Shown in pieces: positions 6,626-13,274 of a stretch of 14,859 nucleotides of DNA; position 1 is the stretch's first letter; the number at the start of each line of letters is the position of its first letter. The position numbers and the translations under genes were made by a program. Origin of the DNA: WHSM01 sp050701635 (GTDB lineage Bacteria > Actinomycetota > Actinomycetes > Mycobacteriales > Micromonosporaceae); the NCBI GenBank assembly GCA_050701635.1, contig JBOGDF010000113.1, positions 1 through 14,859 on the forward strand, in the 5' to 3' direction. The notes under the pieces are model-generated. The model saw nothing but the letters and a program-made list of their open reading frames with translations, was not told the DNA's origin and searched no databases.

Positions 6626-7168
6626 GTGACGCAGCGGCGCATGCCGAGCGGGCAGGGGCCGGGCAGGTCGCGTTCCGGTCGGGGGCGTGCCGCCGGCTCC
6701 CGCGCCGGAGGCCGGTCGGCGGATCGTCCGGCGGTACGGCGTACCGCGGCTGCGCGCGGCGGGGCAGCCCAGCGGAAGCGGGCGCCGAAGCCGAAGGGCC
6801 GCTTCACGGGGCGGGCCGCGATCCTCGCGCTGGTGCTCTCCGCGCTGGTGCTGGCGTACGCGTACCCGGTCCGTACCTACCTCGCCCAGCGCGCCGAGAT
6901 CGAACGGCTGGCGTCGGCGCAGGATGAGCAGCAGCGGCGGATCGATGGACTGGAAGCCGAGCTGGAGAAGTGGGACGACCCGGAGTACGTACGGGCCCAG
7001 GCGCGCAGCCGGCTGCACTACATCCGCCCCGACGAGGTGCCGTACGTGGTGATCGACTCCCGCCAGGGCGACCCCGGCAAGGCCGGTGACGCTGCGCCCG
7101 GCAAGGGCGACGCCTGGCACGAGCGGATGTGGGGCAGCATCGCCGCCGCCGACGGCGGGAACCAGTGA
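6626..7168 (+). CDS. divIC: FtsB/DivIC-type septum formation initiator
   Basis: This 180-residue bitopic membrane protein has a basic, Arg/Gly-rich cytoplasmic tail (1-60), one membrane span (about 63-82), an extracytoplasmic coiled coil (about 88-116) and the DivIC/FtsB signature DPEYVRAQARSRLHYIRPDE (118-137). Proteins of this type join FtsL and FtsQ/DivIB in the divisome and control septal wall synthesis. The long N-terminal tail is usual in actinobacteria. The GTG start is supported by GGGGAGG 8 bases upstream. The position directly after eno matches Rv1024 of M. tuberculosis (considered FtsB) and divIC of Streptomyces, so naming it divIC or ftsB is a matter of convention. The Gly/Lys/Asp-rich C-terminal 35 residues lack recognisable structure. 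The next gene is 199 bases away, across repeats. Confidence 0.9.
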   Translation: MTQRRMPSGQGPGRSRSGRGRAAGSRAGGRSADRPAVRRTAAARGGAAQRKRAPKPKGRFTGRAAILALVLSALVLAYAYPVRTYLAQRAEIERLASAQDEQQRRIDGLEAELEKWDDPEYVRAQARSRLHYIRPDEVPYVVIDSRQGDPGKAGDAAPGKGDAWHERMWGSIAAADGGNQ

Positions 7169-7200
7169 GCGCTGGCAGGGGTGCCGCCGGTGCCGGGGGC

Positions 7201-7236
7201 GCCGTGGGTGTCGGGGGCGCCGTGGGTGTCGGGGGT
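7201..7236 (+). repeat. 18-bp tandem repeat, two copies
   Basis: GCCGTGGGTGTCGGGGGC at 7201-7218 is repeated at 7219-7236 with one difference in the last base. A related partial copy (GGTGCCGGGGGC) precedes it at 7189 and GCC follows. It lies in the 199-bp gap between divIC and the DUF501 gene. This is probably slipped-strand expansion in non-coding DNA. Confidence 0.75.
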
Positions 7237-7242
7237 GCCGGA

Positions 7243-7299
7243 GCGTTGTCCATTCTGCGTCCGGGAAATCGAATGCATGTGCCGCAGAATGGACAATGC
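7243..7299. repeat. Long inverted repeat in the divIC-DUF501 gap
   Basis: TTGTCCATTCTGCG (7246-7259) and CGCAGAATGGACAA (7283-7296) are exact reverse complements. The pairing extends outward by three more base pairs (7243-7245 with 7297-7299, one of them G-T), giving 17-bp arms around a 23-base loop. The arms are AT-richer than the surroundings. It could be an intercistronic terminator or attenuator, a two-site operator, or a short mobile repeat. Its location inside an otherwise tight run of genes makes partial termination plausible. Confidence 0.75.
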
Positions 7300-7367
7300 C
7301 ACCCGTCCACCGGACCGCTACCGCCCGCCGGGCCGGTGTTGGCTTGTGGCCGTCTGGGCGGTGCCGG

Positions 7368-7877
7368 GTGAGTGTCGAGCCGGCGGACCTGCCTGCGGTG
7401 CAGGCGCAGTTGGGGCGGGCGCCGCGCGGGGTGGCCGGGGTGGCGCACCGGTGCCCGTGCGGCCTGCCCGACGTGGTCGCCACCGCGCCCCGGCTCGACG
7501 ACGGTACGCCGTTTCCGACCACGTACTACCTGACCTGCCCGCGGGCGACCGGCGCGGTGAGCACCCTGGAGTCGCAGGGGCTGATGGCGGAGATGACCGA
7601 CCGGCTGGGCACCGACCCGGAGCTGGCGGCGCGCTATCGGGCCGCCCACGAGGACTACCTGCGGCGCCGCGCCCAGCTCGGGGAGGTGCCCGAGATCGCG
7701 GGCGTTTCCGCAGGTGGGATGCCGGATCGGGTGAAGTGCCTGCACGTACACCTGGGACATGCACTGGCCGCCGGGCCGGGGATCAACCCGTTCGGCGACG
7801 AGGTACGCGAGCTGCTCGGCGACTGGTGGCAGGCCGGCCCGTGCGTCTCGGTCGGCGTCGCGGACGGCGACTCGTGA
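7368..7877 (+). CDS. DUF501 domain-containing protein
   Basis: The 169-residue product belongs to DUF501, a family of unknown function nearly confined to actinobacteria and typically found between a divIC-like gene and ppx, as here (compare Rv1025). The sequence shows QLGRAPRGVAGVAHRCPCGLPDVV near the N-terminus (about residues 13-36), then the family's TTYYLTCPRA segment, and near the C-terminus KCLHVHLGHALAAGPGINPFGDEV. The cysteines and histidines of CPCG, TCPR and CLHVHLGH could form a metal or cluster site, which is inference. The GTG at 7368 is chosen because family similarity begins there. An ATG about 75 bases earlier, just after the inverted repeat, would add unrelated residues. The ribosome binding site is weak. 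The stop codon overlaps a GTG that opens a 19-codon mini-ORF leading into ppx. Confidence 0.88.
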   Translation: MSVEPADLPAVQAQLGRAPRGVAGVAHRCPCGLPDVVATAPRLDDGTPFPTTYYLTCPRATGAVSTLESQGLMAEMTDRLGTDPELAARYRAAHEDYLRRRAQLGEVPEIAGVSAGGMPDRVKCLHVHLGHALAAGPGINPFGDEVRELLGDWWQAGPCVSVGVADGDS

Positions 7878-7933
7878 CCGCCGGCGAGCGCGTGACGCGG
7901 GTGGCAGCGCGGGACGGCGGTGCCGGCGCGTGA
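7874..7933 (+). other. 19-codon mini-ORF bridging DUF501 and ppx; duplicated ppx start region
   Basis: A GTG at 7874 overlaps the DUF501 stop by GTGA and opens a frame of 19 codons (VTAGERVTRVAARDGGAGA) whose TGA at 7931-7933 overlaps the ppx GTG at 7930, again by GTGA. Its second part, VTRVAARDGG, mirrors the ppx N-terminus VTRVAAVDCG. The DNA from 7880 and from 7922 aligns closely after allowing a 4-base gap (AGCG present only in the first copy). I read this as a duplicated ppx start that later shifted frame. Whether the peptide is made or only couples translation is unknown. Confidence 0.5.
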
Positions 7934-8832
7934 CCCGGGTGGCGGCGGTGGACTGCGGCACCAACTCGGTGCGGCTGCTGGTCGCCGAGGGCGGCGCCGA
8001 CCTGGTACGGCGGATGGAGATCGTACGGCTGGGGGAGGGCGTGGACCGTACCGGCCGGCTGTCCGAGGCGGCGCTGGCGCGTACCCGGACCGCGCTGGTG
8101 GGCTACGCGGCGGTGATCGCCGAGCTGGGCGCCGAGCGGACCAGGATGGTCGCCACCAGCGCCACCCGCGACGCGTCCAACGCCGCCGACTTCCAGGCGC
8201 TGGTGCGTGACGTGCTCGGCATCGACCCCGAGGTGGTGACCGGCGAGGAAGAGGCCCACCTGTCGTTCACCGGCGCGGTGGCGGGGGTGCCGGCCGGCGC
8301 CGAGCCGCCGTACCTGGTGGTCGACATCGGCGGCGGGTCGACGGAGTTCGTACGCGGCACCGACGATGTCGAGGCGGCGGTGAGCGTGGACATCGGCTGC
8401 GTACGGATGACCGAGCGGCACCTGCACAGCGACCCGCCGACCGGCGCCGAGATCGCCGCCGCCACCGCCGACATCACCGCCGCCGTGGACCGCGCGCTGG
8501 CCACGGTGCCGGGTCGCGACACCCGTACGCTGATCGGCCTCGCGGGGTCGGTCACCACGGTGGCCGGGATCGCGCTGGGCCTCCCCAGGTACGACTCCGA
8601 CGCGATCCATCACGCGCGGATCGCGTACCCCCAGGTGGCCCAGGTGACCGGTGACCTGCTGAAAGCCAGCCACGGCGAGCGCGCGAAGATCGGCCTGATG
8701 CACCCCGGCCGGGTCGACGTGATCGGCGCCGGCGCGCTGATCCTGCGTACCGTCATGGAACGCGTCGGCGCCGACTCGGTGGTCGCCAGCGAACACGACA
8801 TCCTCGACGGCATCGCCCTCTCGCTCCGCTGA
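7930..8832 (+). CDS. ppx: Ppx/GppA family phosphatase (exopolyphosphatase / pppGpp phosphohydrolase)
   Basis: This 300-residue cytoplasmic protein has the ASKHA fold. DCGTNSVRLLV (8-18) is the first phosphate loop, TGEEEA (104-109) contains the catalytic glutamate region, VDIGGGSTEF (131-140) is the second phosphate loop, and GLAGSVTT, VIGAGALIL and SEHDILDGIA follow in the second domain. The short form lacks the C-terminal HD-like domain of E. coli Ppx/GppA, as in mycobacterial Rv0496 and Rv1026. Rv1026 sits at the same place after a DUF501 gene. The true substrate, polyphosphate or pppGpp, cannot be told from sequence. The GTG at 7930 is chosen by homology and by its GTGA overlap with the mini-ORF. 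The gene converges on ktrA with 32 bases between stop codons; that gap holds only weak GC-rich palindromes. Confidence 0.93.
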   Translation: MTRVAAVDCGTNSVRLLVAEGGADLVRRMEIVRLGEGVDRTGRLSEAALARTRTALVGYAAVIAELGAERTRMVATSATRDASNAADFQALVRDVLGIDPEVVTGEEEAHLSFTGAVAGVPAGAEPPYLVVDIGGGSTEFVRGTDDVEAAVSVDIGCVRMTERHLHSDPPTGAEIAAATADITAAVDRALATVPGRDTRTLIGLAGSVTTVAGIALGLPRYDSDAIHHARIAYPQVAQVTGDLLKASHGERAKIGLMHPGRVDVIGAGALILRTVMERVGADSVVASEHDILDGIALSLR

Positions 8833-8864
8833 GGACGCGTGGCCGGCCGCGGCGCCTGCCCGGG

Positions 8865-9545
8865 CTACGTAACGGCGGCGAAGCGTTCGACGTCGTTGGT
8901 GGCGCCGGAGACGATCAGCAGGTCACCCCGCTGTACGACGGTTTCCGGGCGGGCGTACGTGAAGTCTTCGCCGGCGCGCTTGACGCCGACCACGGTGACG
9001 CCGTACTTGCTGCGCAGCGCCGACTCGGCCAGGGTGCGGCCGGCCGCCTCCCGGGGGGAGCGGGTCTTCACGATCGCGTACCCGTCGTCGAACTCGATGA
9101 AGTCGATCATCTTGCCGGTGACCAGGTGCGCCACCCGCTCGCCCATCGCGGCCTCCGGATAGACCACGTGGTGCGCGCCGATCCGCTGCAGGACCTGGCC
9201 GTGCTTGGCGGTGATCGCCTTCGCCCAGATCTCCGGTACGCCGAGCTCGGACAGCCCGATCACGGTGAGCGCGCTCGCCTCGATGTCGGTGCCGATGCCG
9301 ACCACCGCACGCGGCAGGTCGGGGACGCCCAGCTGGCGCAGCGCCTCCTCGTCGGTTGCGTCGGCTTCCACCACGTGGGTGAGCTTGTCGGCCCACTTCT
9401 GCACCAGCGCCGGGTCGTTGTCGATCGCGAGCACCTCGTGCCCCAGCCGCTCCAACGCGGCCGCGACCTGCCCGCCGAATCTGCCCAGGCCGATCACCGC
9501 GACGCTGTCCGCGCCGGCGACCGGGGTGCGATGCTCTTTAGCCAA
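8865..9545 (-). CDS. ktrA: KtrA/TrkA-type regulatory subunit of potassium uptake
   Basis: This 226-residue peripheral protein is expected to form a cytoplasmic ring that gates the KtrB-type membrane subunit. The N-terminal RCK (TrkA_N) domain has the nucleotide-binding VIGLGRFG (17-24, GxGxxG) and an acidic residue (Asp42) at the end of the second strand, as needed for NAD(H)/adenine nucleotide binding. The C-terminal TrkA_C domain covers about residues 140-226. The length is close to B. subtilis KtrA (222) and half that of E. coli TrkA. The start is TTG at 9545 (AGGAG about 10 bases upstream), overlapping the end of ktrB by 8 bases, so the two are translationally coupled and transcribed ktrB then ktrA. 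TrkA_C domains of this type bind c-di-AMP in some bacteria; that regulation is possible here but is not shown. Confidence 0.93.
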   Translation of the reverse strand: MAKEHRTPVAGADSVAVIGLGRFGGQVAAALERLGHEVLAIDNDPALVQKWADKLTHVVEADATDEEALRQLGVPDLPRAVVGIGTDIEASALTVIGLSELGVPEIWAKAITAKHGQVLQRIGAHHVVYPEAAMGERVAHLVTGKMIDFIEFDDGYAIVKTRSPREAAGRTLAESALRSKYGVTVVGVKRAGEDFTYARPETVVQRGDLLIVSGATNDVERFAAVT

Positions 9546-10875
9546 CGATCGTCCGCTCCTCAGGTAGCCGGTACAGCCGATGCCGGCTCTGCAGGGCCAA
9601 GGCAGTACCGACCGTGATCGTACCGACCCTGCCGACGAACATCAGCAGCACCAGCACCCCCTGCGCCGGAAGGTTGAGCCCCGCGGTGATGCCGGCTGAC
9701 AGCCCCACCGTGGCGAACGCCGAGATCGCCTCGAACAGCACCAGGTCCAGGGTGTGGTCGGTCAGCACCAGCAGCGACAGCGTGCCGAGCGCCACGATCC
9801 CGACACCGAGCAGCGCCACGGTCAGCGCCTGGCGCTGCGGCGCCGCGCCGATCCGCCGGTGGAAGACGTTCACGTCGCGCTCGCCGCGCATCTCCGACCA
9901 GATCACGAAGCCGAGCAGGAAGAACGTCGTCACCTTGATGCCGCCGGCGGTGCCGGCGCTGCCGCCTCCGATGAACATCAACGCGTCGGTGATGGCGAGG
10001 GTGGCCGGCTGCACCTCGGCGTAGTCGACGGCGTTGAATCCGGCGGTACGCGGCATCACGCCGTGGAAGAACGCGGCGAGCAGCTTCTCGAGTACGTTCA
10101 GCGGGCCGAGCGTGTTCGGGTTCCCCCACTCCAGGGCGAGGATCGCGACCGTACCGAAGGCGAGCAACACCGAAGACCCGAAAATCGTGAGTTTCGTGTG
10201 TACGCTCCAGCGCCGCGGGGCGCGCAGCTCCCGCCGCAGCTCGAACAGCACGGGGAAGCCGATGCCGCCGAGGATCACCCCGATCGCGATCGGCAGGGTG
10301 ATCCACGGGTCGGTGAGGAATCCCATCAGGCTGTCGCTGTAGAGCGCGAAGCCGGCGTTGTTGAACGCGCTGACCGAGTGGAACACGCCGTGCCAGGCGG
10401 CCTCGCCGTACGACATCGCGTACCCGAAGCGGAACCGCAGGAACAGCATCACCGCGAGGATCGCCTCGATCGTCAGTACGGTGACCGCGATCCGGCCCAG
10501 CACCTGACGTACCTCGCCCAACGCCAGGGTCTTGGTCTCCAGCTGCGCCACCAACCGGGTGGAGATCCCGAGCCGGCGGGAGACCACCACACCGAGCAGC
10601 GTCGCCAGCGTCATGATCCCGAAGCCGCCGATCTGGATCAGCCCCAGGATCACCACCTGCCCGAACGGCGACCAGTACGTCGCGGTGTCCACAGTGATCA
10701 GCCCGGTCACGCACACCGCCGAGGTGGCGGTGAACAGGGCGGTGATCAGCGGCGCCGATCCCGCGCCGGCCCGGGACATCGGCAGCGCGAGCAGCAGCGT
10801 GCCGACGGCGATCGCGCTCAGGAATGCGAGCGGCACCAACCGGGCGGGGTGGGCGAGTGCTGACTTGGTGGCCAT
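9538..10875 (-). CDS. ktrB: KtrB/TrkH-type potassium uptake membrane subunit
   Basis: This 445-residue integral membrane protein has four membrane-pore-membrane repeats. The selectivity-filter glycines are visible in each pore loop: SAVCVTGL (G58), FNNAGF (G175), PRTAGF (G279) and FATVGL (G391). The intramembrane gate loop GGGSAGTAGG (303-312) and the C-terminal FVGRVGTITVG are also typical. It conducts K+ (often with Na+) across the cytoplasmic membrane under control of the KtrA ring. The length equals B. subtilis KtrB. The ATG at 10875 is preferred because GGGAAGA lies about 9 bases upstream; a TTG at 10884 is too close to that site. It heads the two-gene ktrB-ktrA operon and is divergent from the dienelactone hydrolase family gene, 113 bases away. 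Confidence 0.94.
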   Translation of the reverse strand: MATKSALAHPARLVPLAFLSAIAVGTLLLALPMSRAGAGSAPLITALFTATSAVCVTGLITVDTATYWSPFGQVVILGLIQIGGFGIMTLATLLGVVVSRRLGISTRLVAQLETKTLALGEVRQVLGRIAVTVLTIEAILAVMLFLRFRFGYAMSYGEAAWHGVFHSVSAFNNAGFALYSDSLMGFLTDPWITLPIAIGVILGGIGFPVLFELRRELRAPRRWSVHTKLTIFGSSVLLAFGTVAILALEWGNPNTLGPLNVLEKLLAAFFHGVMPRTAGFNAVDYAEVQPATLAITDALMFIGGGSAGTAGGIKVTTFFLLGFVIWSEMRGERDVNVFHRRIGAAPQRQALTVALLGVGIVALGTLSLLVLTDHTLDLVLFEAISAFATVGLSAGITAGLNLPAQGVLVLLMFVGRVGTITVGTALALQSRHRLYRLPEERTIVG

Positions 10876-10923
10876 CGAGATCAATCTTCCCGGTGATCGG
10901 CTTCCGGCAGGACGGCGACACGG

Positions 10924-10952
10924 TATCTGATCTGTGATTGGCTACCTGGCAA
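10924..10952 (-). promoter_or_regulatory. Candidate ktrBA promoter
   Basis: On the - strand TTGCCA (10952-10947) and CAGATA (10929-10924) are spaced by 17 bases, giving a start near 10917 and a leader of about 40 bases. This leader is too short for a c-di-AMP (ydaO) riboswitch. The opposite promoter for the gene starting at 10989 must lie in the same gap, but I cannot pick it out. Confidence 0.35.
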
Positions 10953-10988
10953 CTGTGCTCAGTGGCGAGTGCGAGGCGGGAGGCCAGC

Positions 10989-11672
10989 GTGGGTGAGATG
11001 GTCAGCTTCGACAGCAACGGCGGCACCAGCGAGGGATACCTGGCGGTGCCGCCAGCCCGCTCGGACCCGTGGACGCCGGTGATCGTGATCCAGGAGTGGT
11101 GGGGCCTGGTGCCCCACATCAAGTCCGTGGCCGACCGGGTGGCGGCCGAAGGCTTCGTGGCGCTCGCGCCCGACTTCTTCCACGGCGCCAGCACCGCCGA
11201 GCCGGACCAGGCGCGCCGGCTGCTGATGGGGCTCGCCATGGACCAGGCGGCGAAGGACATCGCCGGGGCGGCGGCGTACCTGGCGGGGCGGGACGACTGC
11301 CGGGACACCGTCGGCGTGGTCGGATTCTGCATGGGCGGCAGCCTGGCGCTGTGGTCGGCCACGCTGTCGGACCGGATCGGTGCCGCGGTCGGCTTCTATC
11401 CGGCGATCCCGTGGGAACGGATGGCCCCCGAGTGGGGCAGCTACCAGGGCAAACACGCCGTGATCCACTGCTCCGAGGCGGACGGTACGTCGGCGGCGCC
11501 CGGCATCCAGCAGGCCCGTACGGCGATCGAGCAGGCCGGTGGGAGCTGCCGCACGTACGGCTACCCGGGCACCCCGCACGCGTTCTTCAACGACGACCGC
11601 CCCGAAGTCTTCGACAGCGAAGCCGCCGCGTTGGCCTGGGCCCGCACCATGGAACTCCTCCGCGCCATCTGA
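10989..11672 (+). CDS. Dienelactone hydrolase family protein
   Basis: This alpha/beta hydrolase of 227 residues has the length and layout of the dienelactone hydrolase family. The nucleophile elbow is GFCMGG with Cys114 rather than Ser, as in classical members. The catalytic acid is probably Asp165 (SEADGT) and the base His197 (TPHAFFND). Glu36 in QEWWGL is the conserved glutamate that helps activate the Cys. Family enzymes open lactones in chloroaromatic breakdown, but many actinobacterial paralogues act on unknown esters, so I give no substrate. The GTG at 10989 is chosen because GGGAGG lies 5 bases upstream; a TTG at 10938 in the same frame would add 17 residues without similarity and has no ribosome binding site. 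No pathway genes lie nearby. It is divergent from ktrB. Confidence 0.9.
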   Translation: MGEMVSFDSNGGTSEGYLAVPPARSDPWTPVIVIQEWWGLVPHIKSVADRVAAEGFVALAPDFFHGASTAEPDQARRLLMGLAMDQAAKDIAGAAAYLAGRDDCRDTVGVVGFCMGGSLALWSATLSDRIGAAVGFYPAIPWERMAPEWGSYQGKHAVIHCSEADGTSAAPGIQQARTAIEQAGGSCRTYGYPGTPHAFFNDDRPEVFDSEAAALAWARTMELLRAI

Positions 11673-11715
11673 CGCTTGGAAGGCAAGATCACGATTTCGG
11701 GAACGGAACGTCGGG

Positions 11716-11721
11716 GACAAT
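11716..11721 (+). promoter_or_regulatory. Candidate leaderless -10 box of udgB
   Basis: GACAAT lies 6 bases before the GTG at 11728, the spacing seen in leaderless actinobacterial transcripts, and no Shine-Dalgarno sequence is present. The first base departs from the TAnnnT consensus. If real, udgB is transcribed on its own rather than from the gene upstream, 55 bases away. Confidence 0.35.
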
Positions 11722-11727
11722 CGGCGG

Positions 11728-12465
11728 GTGACTGCGGTGGCGCGTACCCCCGGCGAGGTTGTCGATCTTGCGGAGTCCAGCGGTGACCTGAGCACGCTCG
11801 ACCAGCGTTCTACGGTCTGCCGGGCCTGCCCGCGGCTGGTGACCTGGCGGGAGCAGGTGGCGGAGACGAAGCGGGCGGCGTACGCCGACCGGGACTACTG
11901 GGGGCGGCCGGTCTCCGGCTTCGGGCCGGCGGACGCGCCGATCGGGATCCTCGGGCTGGCGCCCGCGGCGCACGGCGGGAACCGTACCGGCCGGATATTC
12001 ACCGGGGATCGCTCCGGCGACGTGCTGTACGCCGCGCTGCACCGTGCCGGGCTGGCCAACCAGCCGCACAGCGTGGGCCTCGACGACGGGCTGCAGCTGC
12101 GCCATACCCGGATCGTGGCGGCGGTACGCTGCGCGCCCCCCGCCAACAAGCCGACGCCGGTGGAGCGGGACACCTGTGCCGGGTGGCTGCGCCGGGAGTT
12201 CGCGCTGCTGCGGCCGCACCTGCGGGTGGTGGTCGCGCTGGGGGCGTTCGCGTGGAACGCGTACTGGCCGGTGGCGGGCGCGCTCGGGGTGACGCCGCCG
12301 CGGCCGCGGCCGCTGTTCGGGCACGGGGCGGAGTACCGGCCGGAGTCGGGTCCGGCTTTACTGGGTTGTTACCACGTCAGCCAGCAGAACACCTTCACGG
12401 GCAAGCTGACCGGAGACATGCTGGATGACATACTGCGCCGGGCGGTCCGGGCCGCCGGCCTGTGA
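11728..12465 (+). CDS. udgB: Family 5 uracil-DNA glycosylase (UdgB), iron-sulfur type
   Basis: This 245-residue enzyme removes uracil, and in family 5 also hypoxanthine and other deaminated bases, from DNA to start base-excision repair. Four cysteines at the expected places can hold a [4Fe-4S] cluster: Cys31 and Cys34 in VCRACPRL, Cys135 in AAVRCAPP and Cys150. Motif A is GLAPAAHGGNRTGR (76-89) followed by FTGDRSG. It lacks the acidic or Asn residue of families 1-4 and is diagnostic for family 5. The second active-site motif HVSQQNTFTGKLT (216-228) is also present. M. tuberculosis Rv1259 is a characterised relative of this kind. The GTG at 11728 fits the start of similarity and follows a GACAAT box by 6 bases. 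High-GC genomes suffer much cytosine deamination, which suits such an enzyme. The next gene begins 65 bases on. Confidence 0.95.
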   Translation: MTAVARTPGEVVDLAESSGDLSTLDQRSTVCRACPRLVTWREQVAETKRAAYADRDYWGRPVSGFGPADAPIGILGLAPAAHGGNRTGRIFTGDRSGDVLYAALHRAGLANQPHSVGLDDGLQLRHTRIVAAVRCAPPANKPTPVERDTCAGWLRREFALLRPHLRVVVALGAFAWNAYWPVAGALGVTPPRPRPLFGHGAEYRPESGPALLGCYHVSQQNTFTGKLTGDMLDDILRRAVRAAGL

Positions 12466-12530
12466 CCGGTCCGACCCAGGTCTGACCGGCCCGGCCACAC
12501 CTGGCCCGGCGGCCGCTGACAGGGGATGAG

Positions 12531-13274
12531 ATGCCGACCACCCACCGCCCACCCCGGCTCGGGCCGCTGCTGGCGGCGGGGCTGTTGCTCGGGCTGGTGG
12601 TGCTGCTCGCCGCGGTGACCGATCCGCAGGTGTCGCGGGTGCCCAGGCCGGCGATCGACCAGGGGCCCGATGAAGGCCGGCCGCAACCCAGCGAGGTGGT
12701 CTCTCCCCAGGAGACGCCGCCGGTGGACCCCGACTCCTGGGGCGGGCTGACCCAGCTGCTGGCTACGGTGCTCGCCGCGCTTGTGGTGGTCGCGTTGATC
12801 GCGGTGCTCGGCACGCTGCTGTGGCGGGAGCTGCGGGACCGGGTGTCGCTGCGTCCCCGGATCAGGCAGCCCGACGAGCAGGAGCTGGCCGCGCGCCACA
12901 AGGCCGAGGTGAAGGCGGCGGTGGAGGCCGGGCTGGAGGAGCTGGCCGCCACCGGCAACGACCCGCGCTCGGCGGTGATCGCGTGCTGGTTGCGGTTGGA
13001 GAAGGCGGCCGCCGCGGCGGGTACGCAACGCGCCCCGTCGGACACCCCGGGCGACCTGGTGGCCCGGATGCTCGCGGCGCACGACGTCAGCGCGCCGGTG
13101 CTGGGGGAGCTGGCGGCGGCGTACCGGCTGGCCCGCTACGCCCCGTACGAGGTCGGCGAGCCGATGCGGGAGCAGGCGCAGGCCGCGCTGCGGCAGGTGC
13201 ACGCCGAGCTGTCCCGGCCCCGGCCGCAGGTGCCGGCCGGCGCGGTCGACCAGCCGCCGGGGGAGGCGCCGTGA
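12531..13274 (+). CDS. DUF4129 domain membrane protein of a MoxR-type cluster
   Basis: This protein of 247 residues has a first membrane span or uncleaved signal at about 11-29, a Pro-rich external loop (31-70), a second span at about 72-98 and a cytoplasmic C-terminal domain. The part from about 144 to 226 (DPRSAVIACWLRLEKAA, then APVLGELAAAYRLARYAPYEV) is the DUF4129 signature, common at the C-terminus of membrane transglutaminase-like proteins. DUF4129, MoxR ATPase and DUF58 genes are usually clustered, and a MoxR gene lies two genes downstream. The ATG at 12531 has GGGGATGAG directly before it. The gap before the gene (12466-12530) holds only short hairpins such as CCAGGT/ACCTGG. Its last four bases overlap the next start (GTGA). 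The function of the domain is unknown. Confidence 0.87.
   Translation: MPTTHRPPRLGPLLAAGLLLGLVVLLAAVTDPQVSRVPRPAIDQGPDEGRPQPSEVVSPQETPPVDPDSWGGLTQLLATVLAALVVVALIAVLGTLLWRELRDRVSLRPRIRQPDEQELAARHKAEVKAAVEAGLEELAATGNDPRSAVIACWLRLEKAAAAAGTQRAPSDTPGDLVARMLAAHDVSAPVLGELAAAYRLARYAPYEVGEPMREQAQAALRQVHAELSRPRPQVPAGAVDQPPGEAP

Noticed and set aside
8833..8864. GC-rich palindromes (GGCCGGCC, GGCGCC) between ppx and ktrA as a terminator
   Set aside because: The stems are too short and commonplace in this base composition to call a terminator, although convergent genes would need one.
9754..10863. 369-codon open frame on + opposite ktrB
   Set aside because: It is the antisense of a membrane protein with intact filter motifs. 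Its product is a charged, Gln/His/Arg-rich sequence typical of shadow frames in high-GC DNA.
10876..10988. Possible c-di-AMP (ydaO) riboswitch upstream of ktrB
   Set aside because: Such riboswitches control K+ uptake genes in other bacteria, but the leader here is too short and I see none of the conserved structure.
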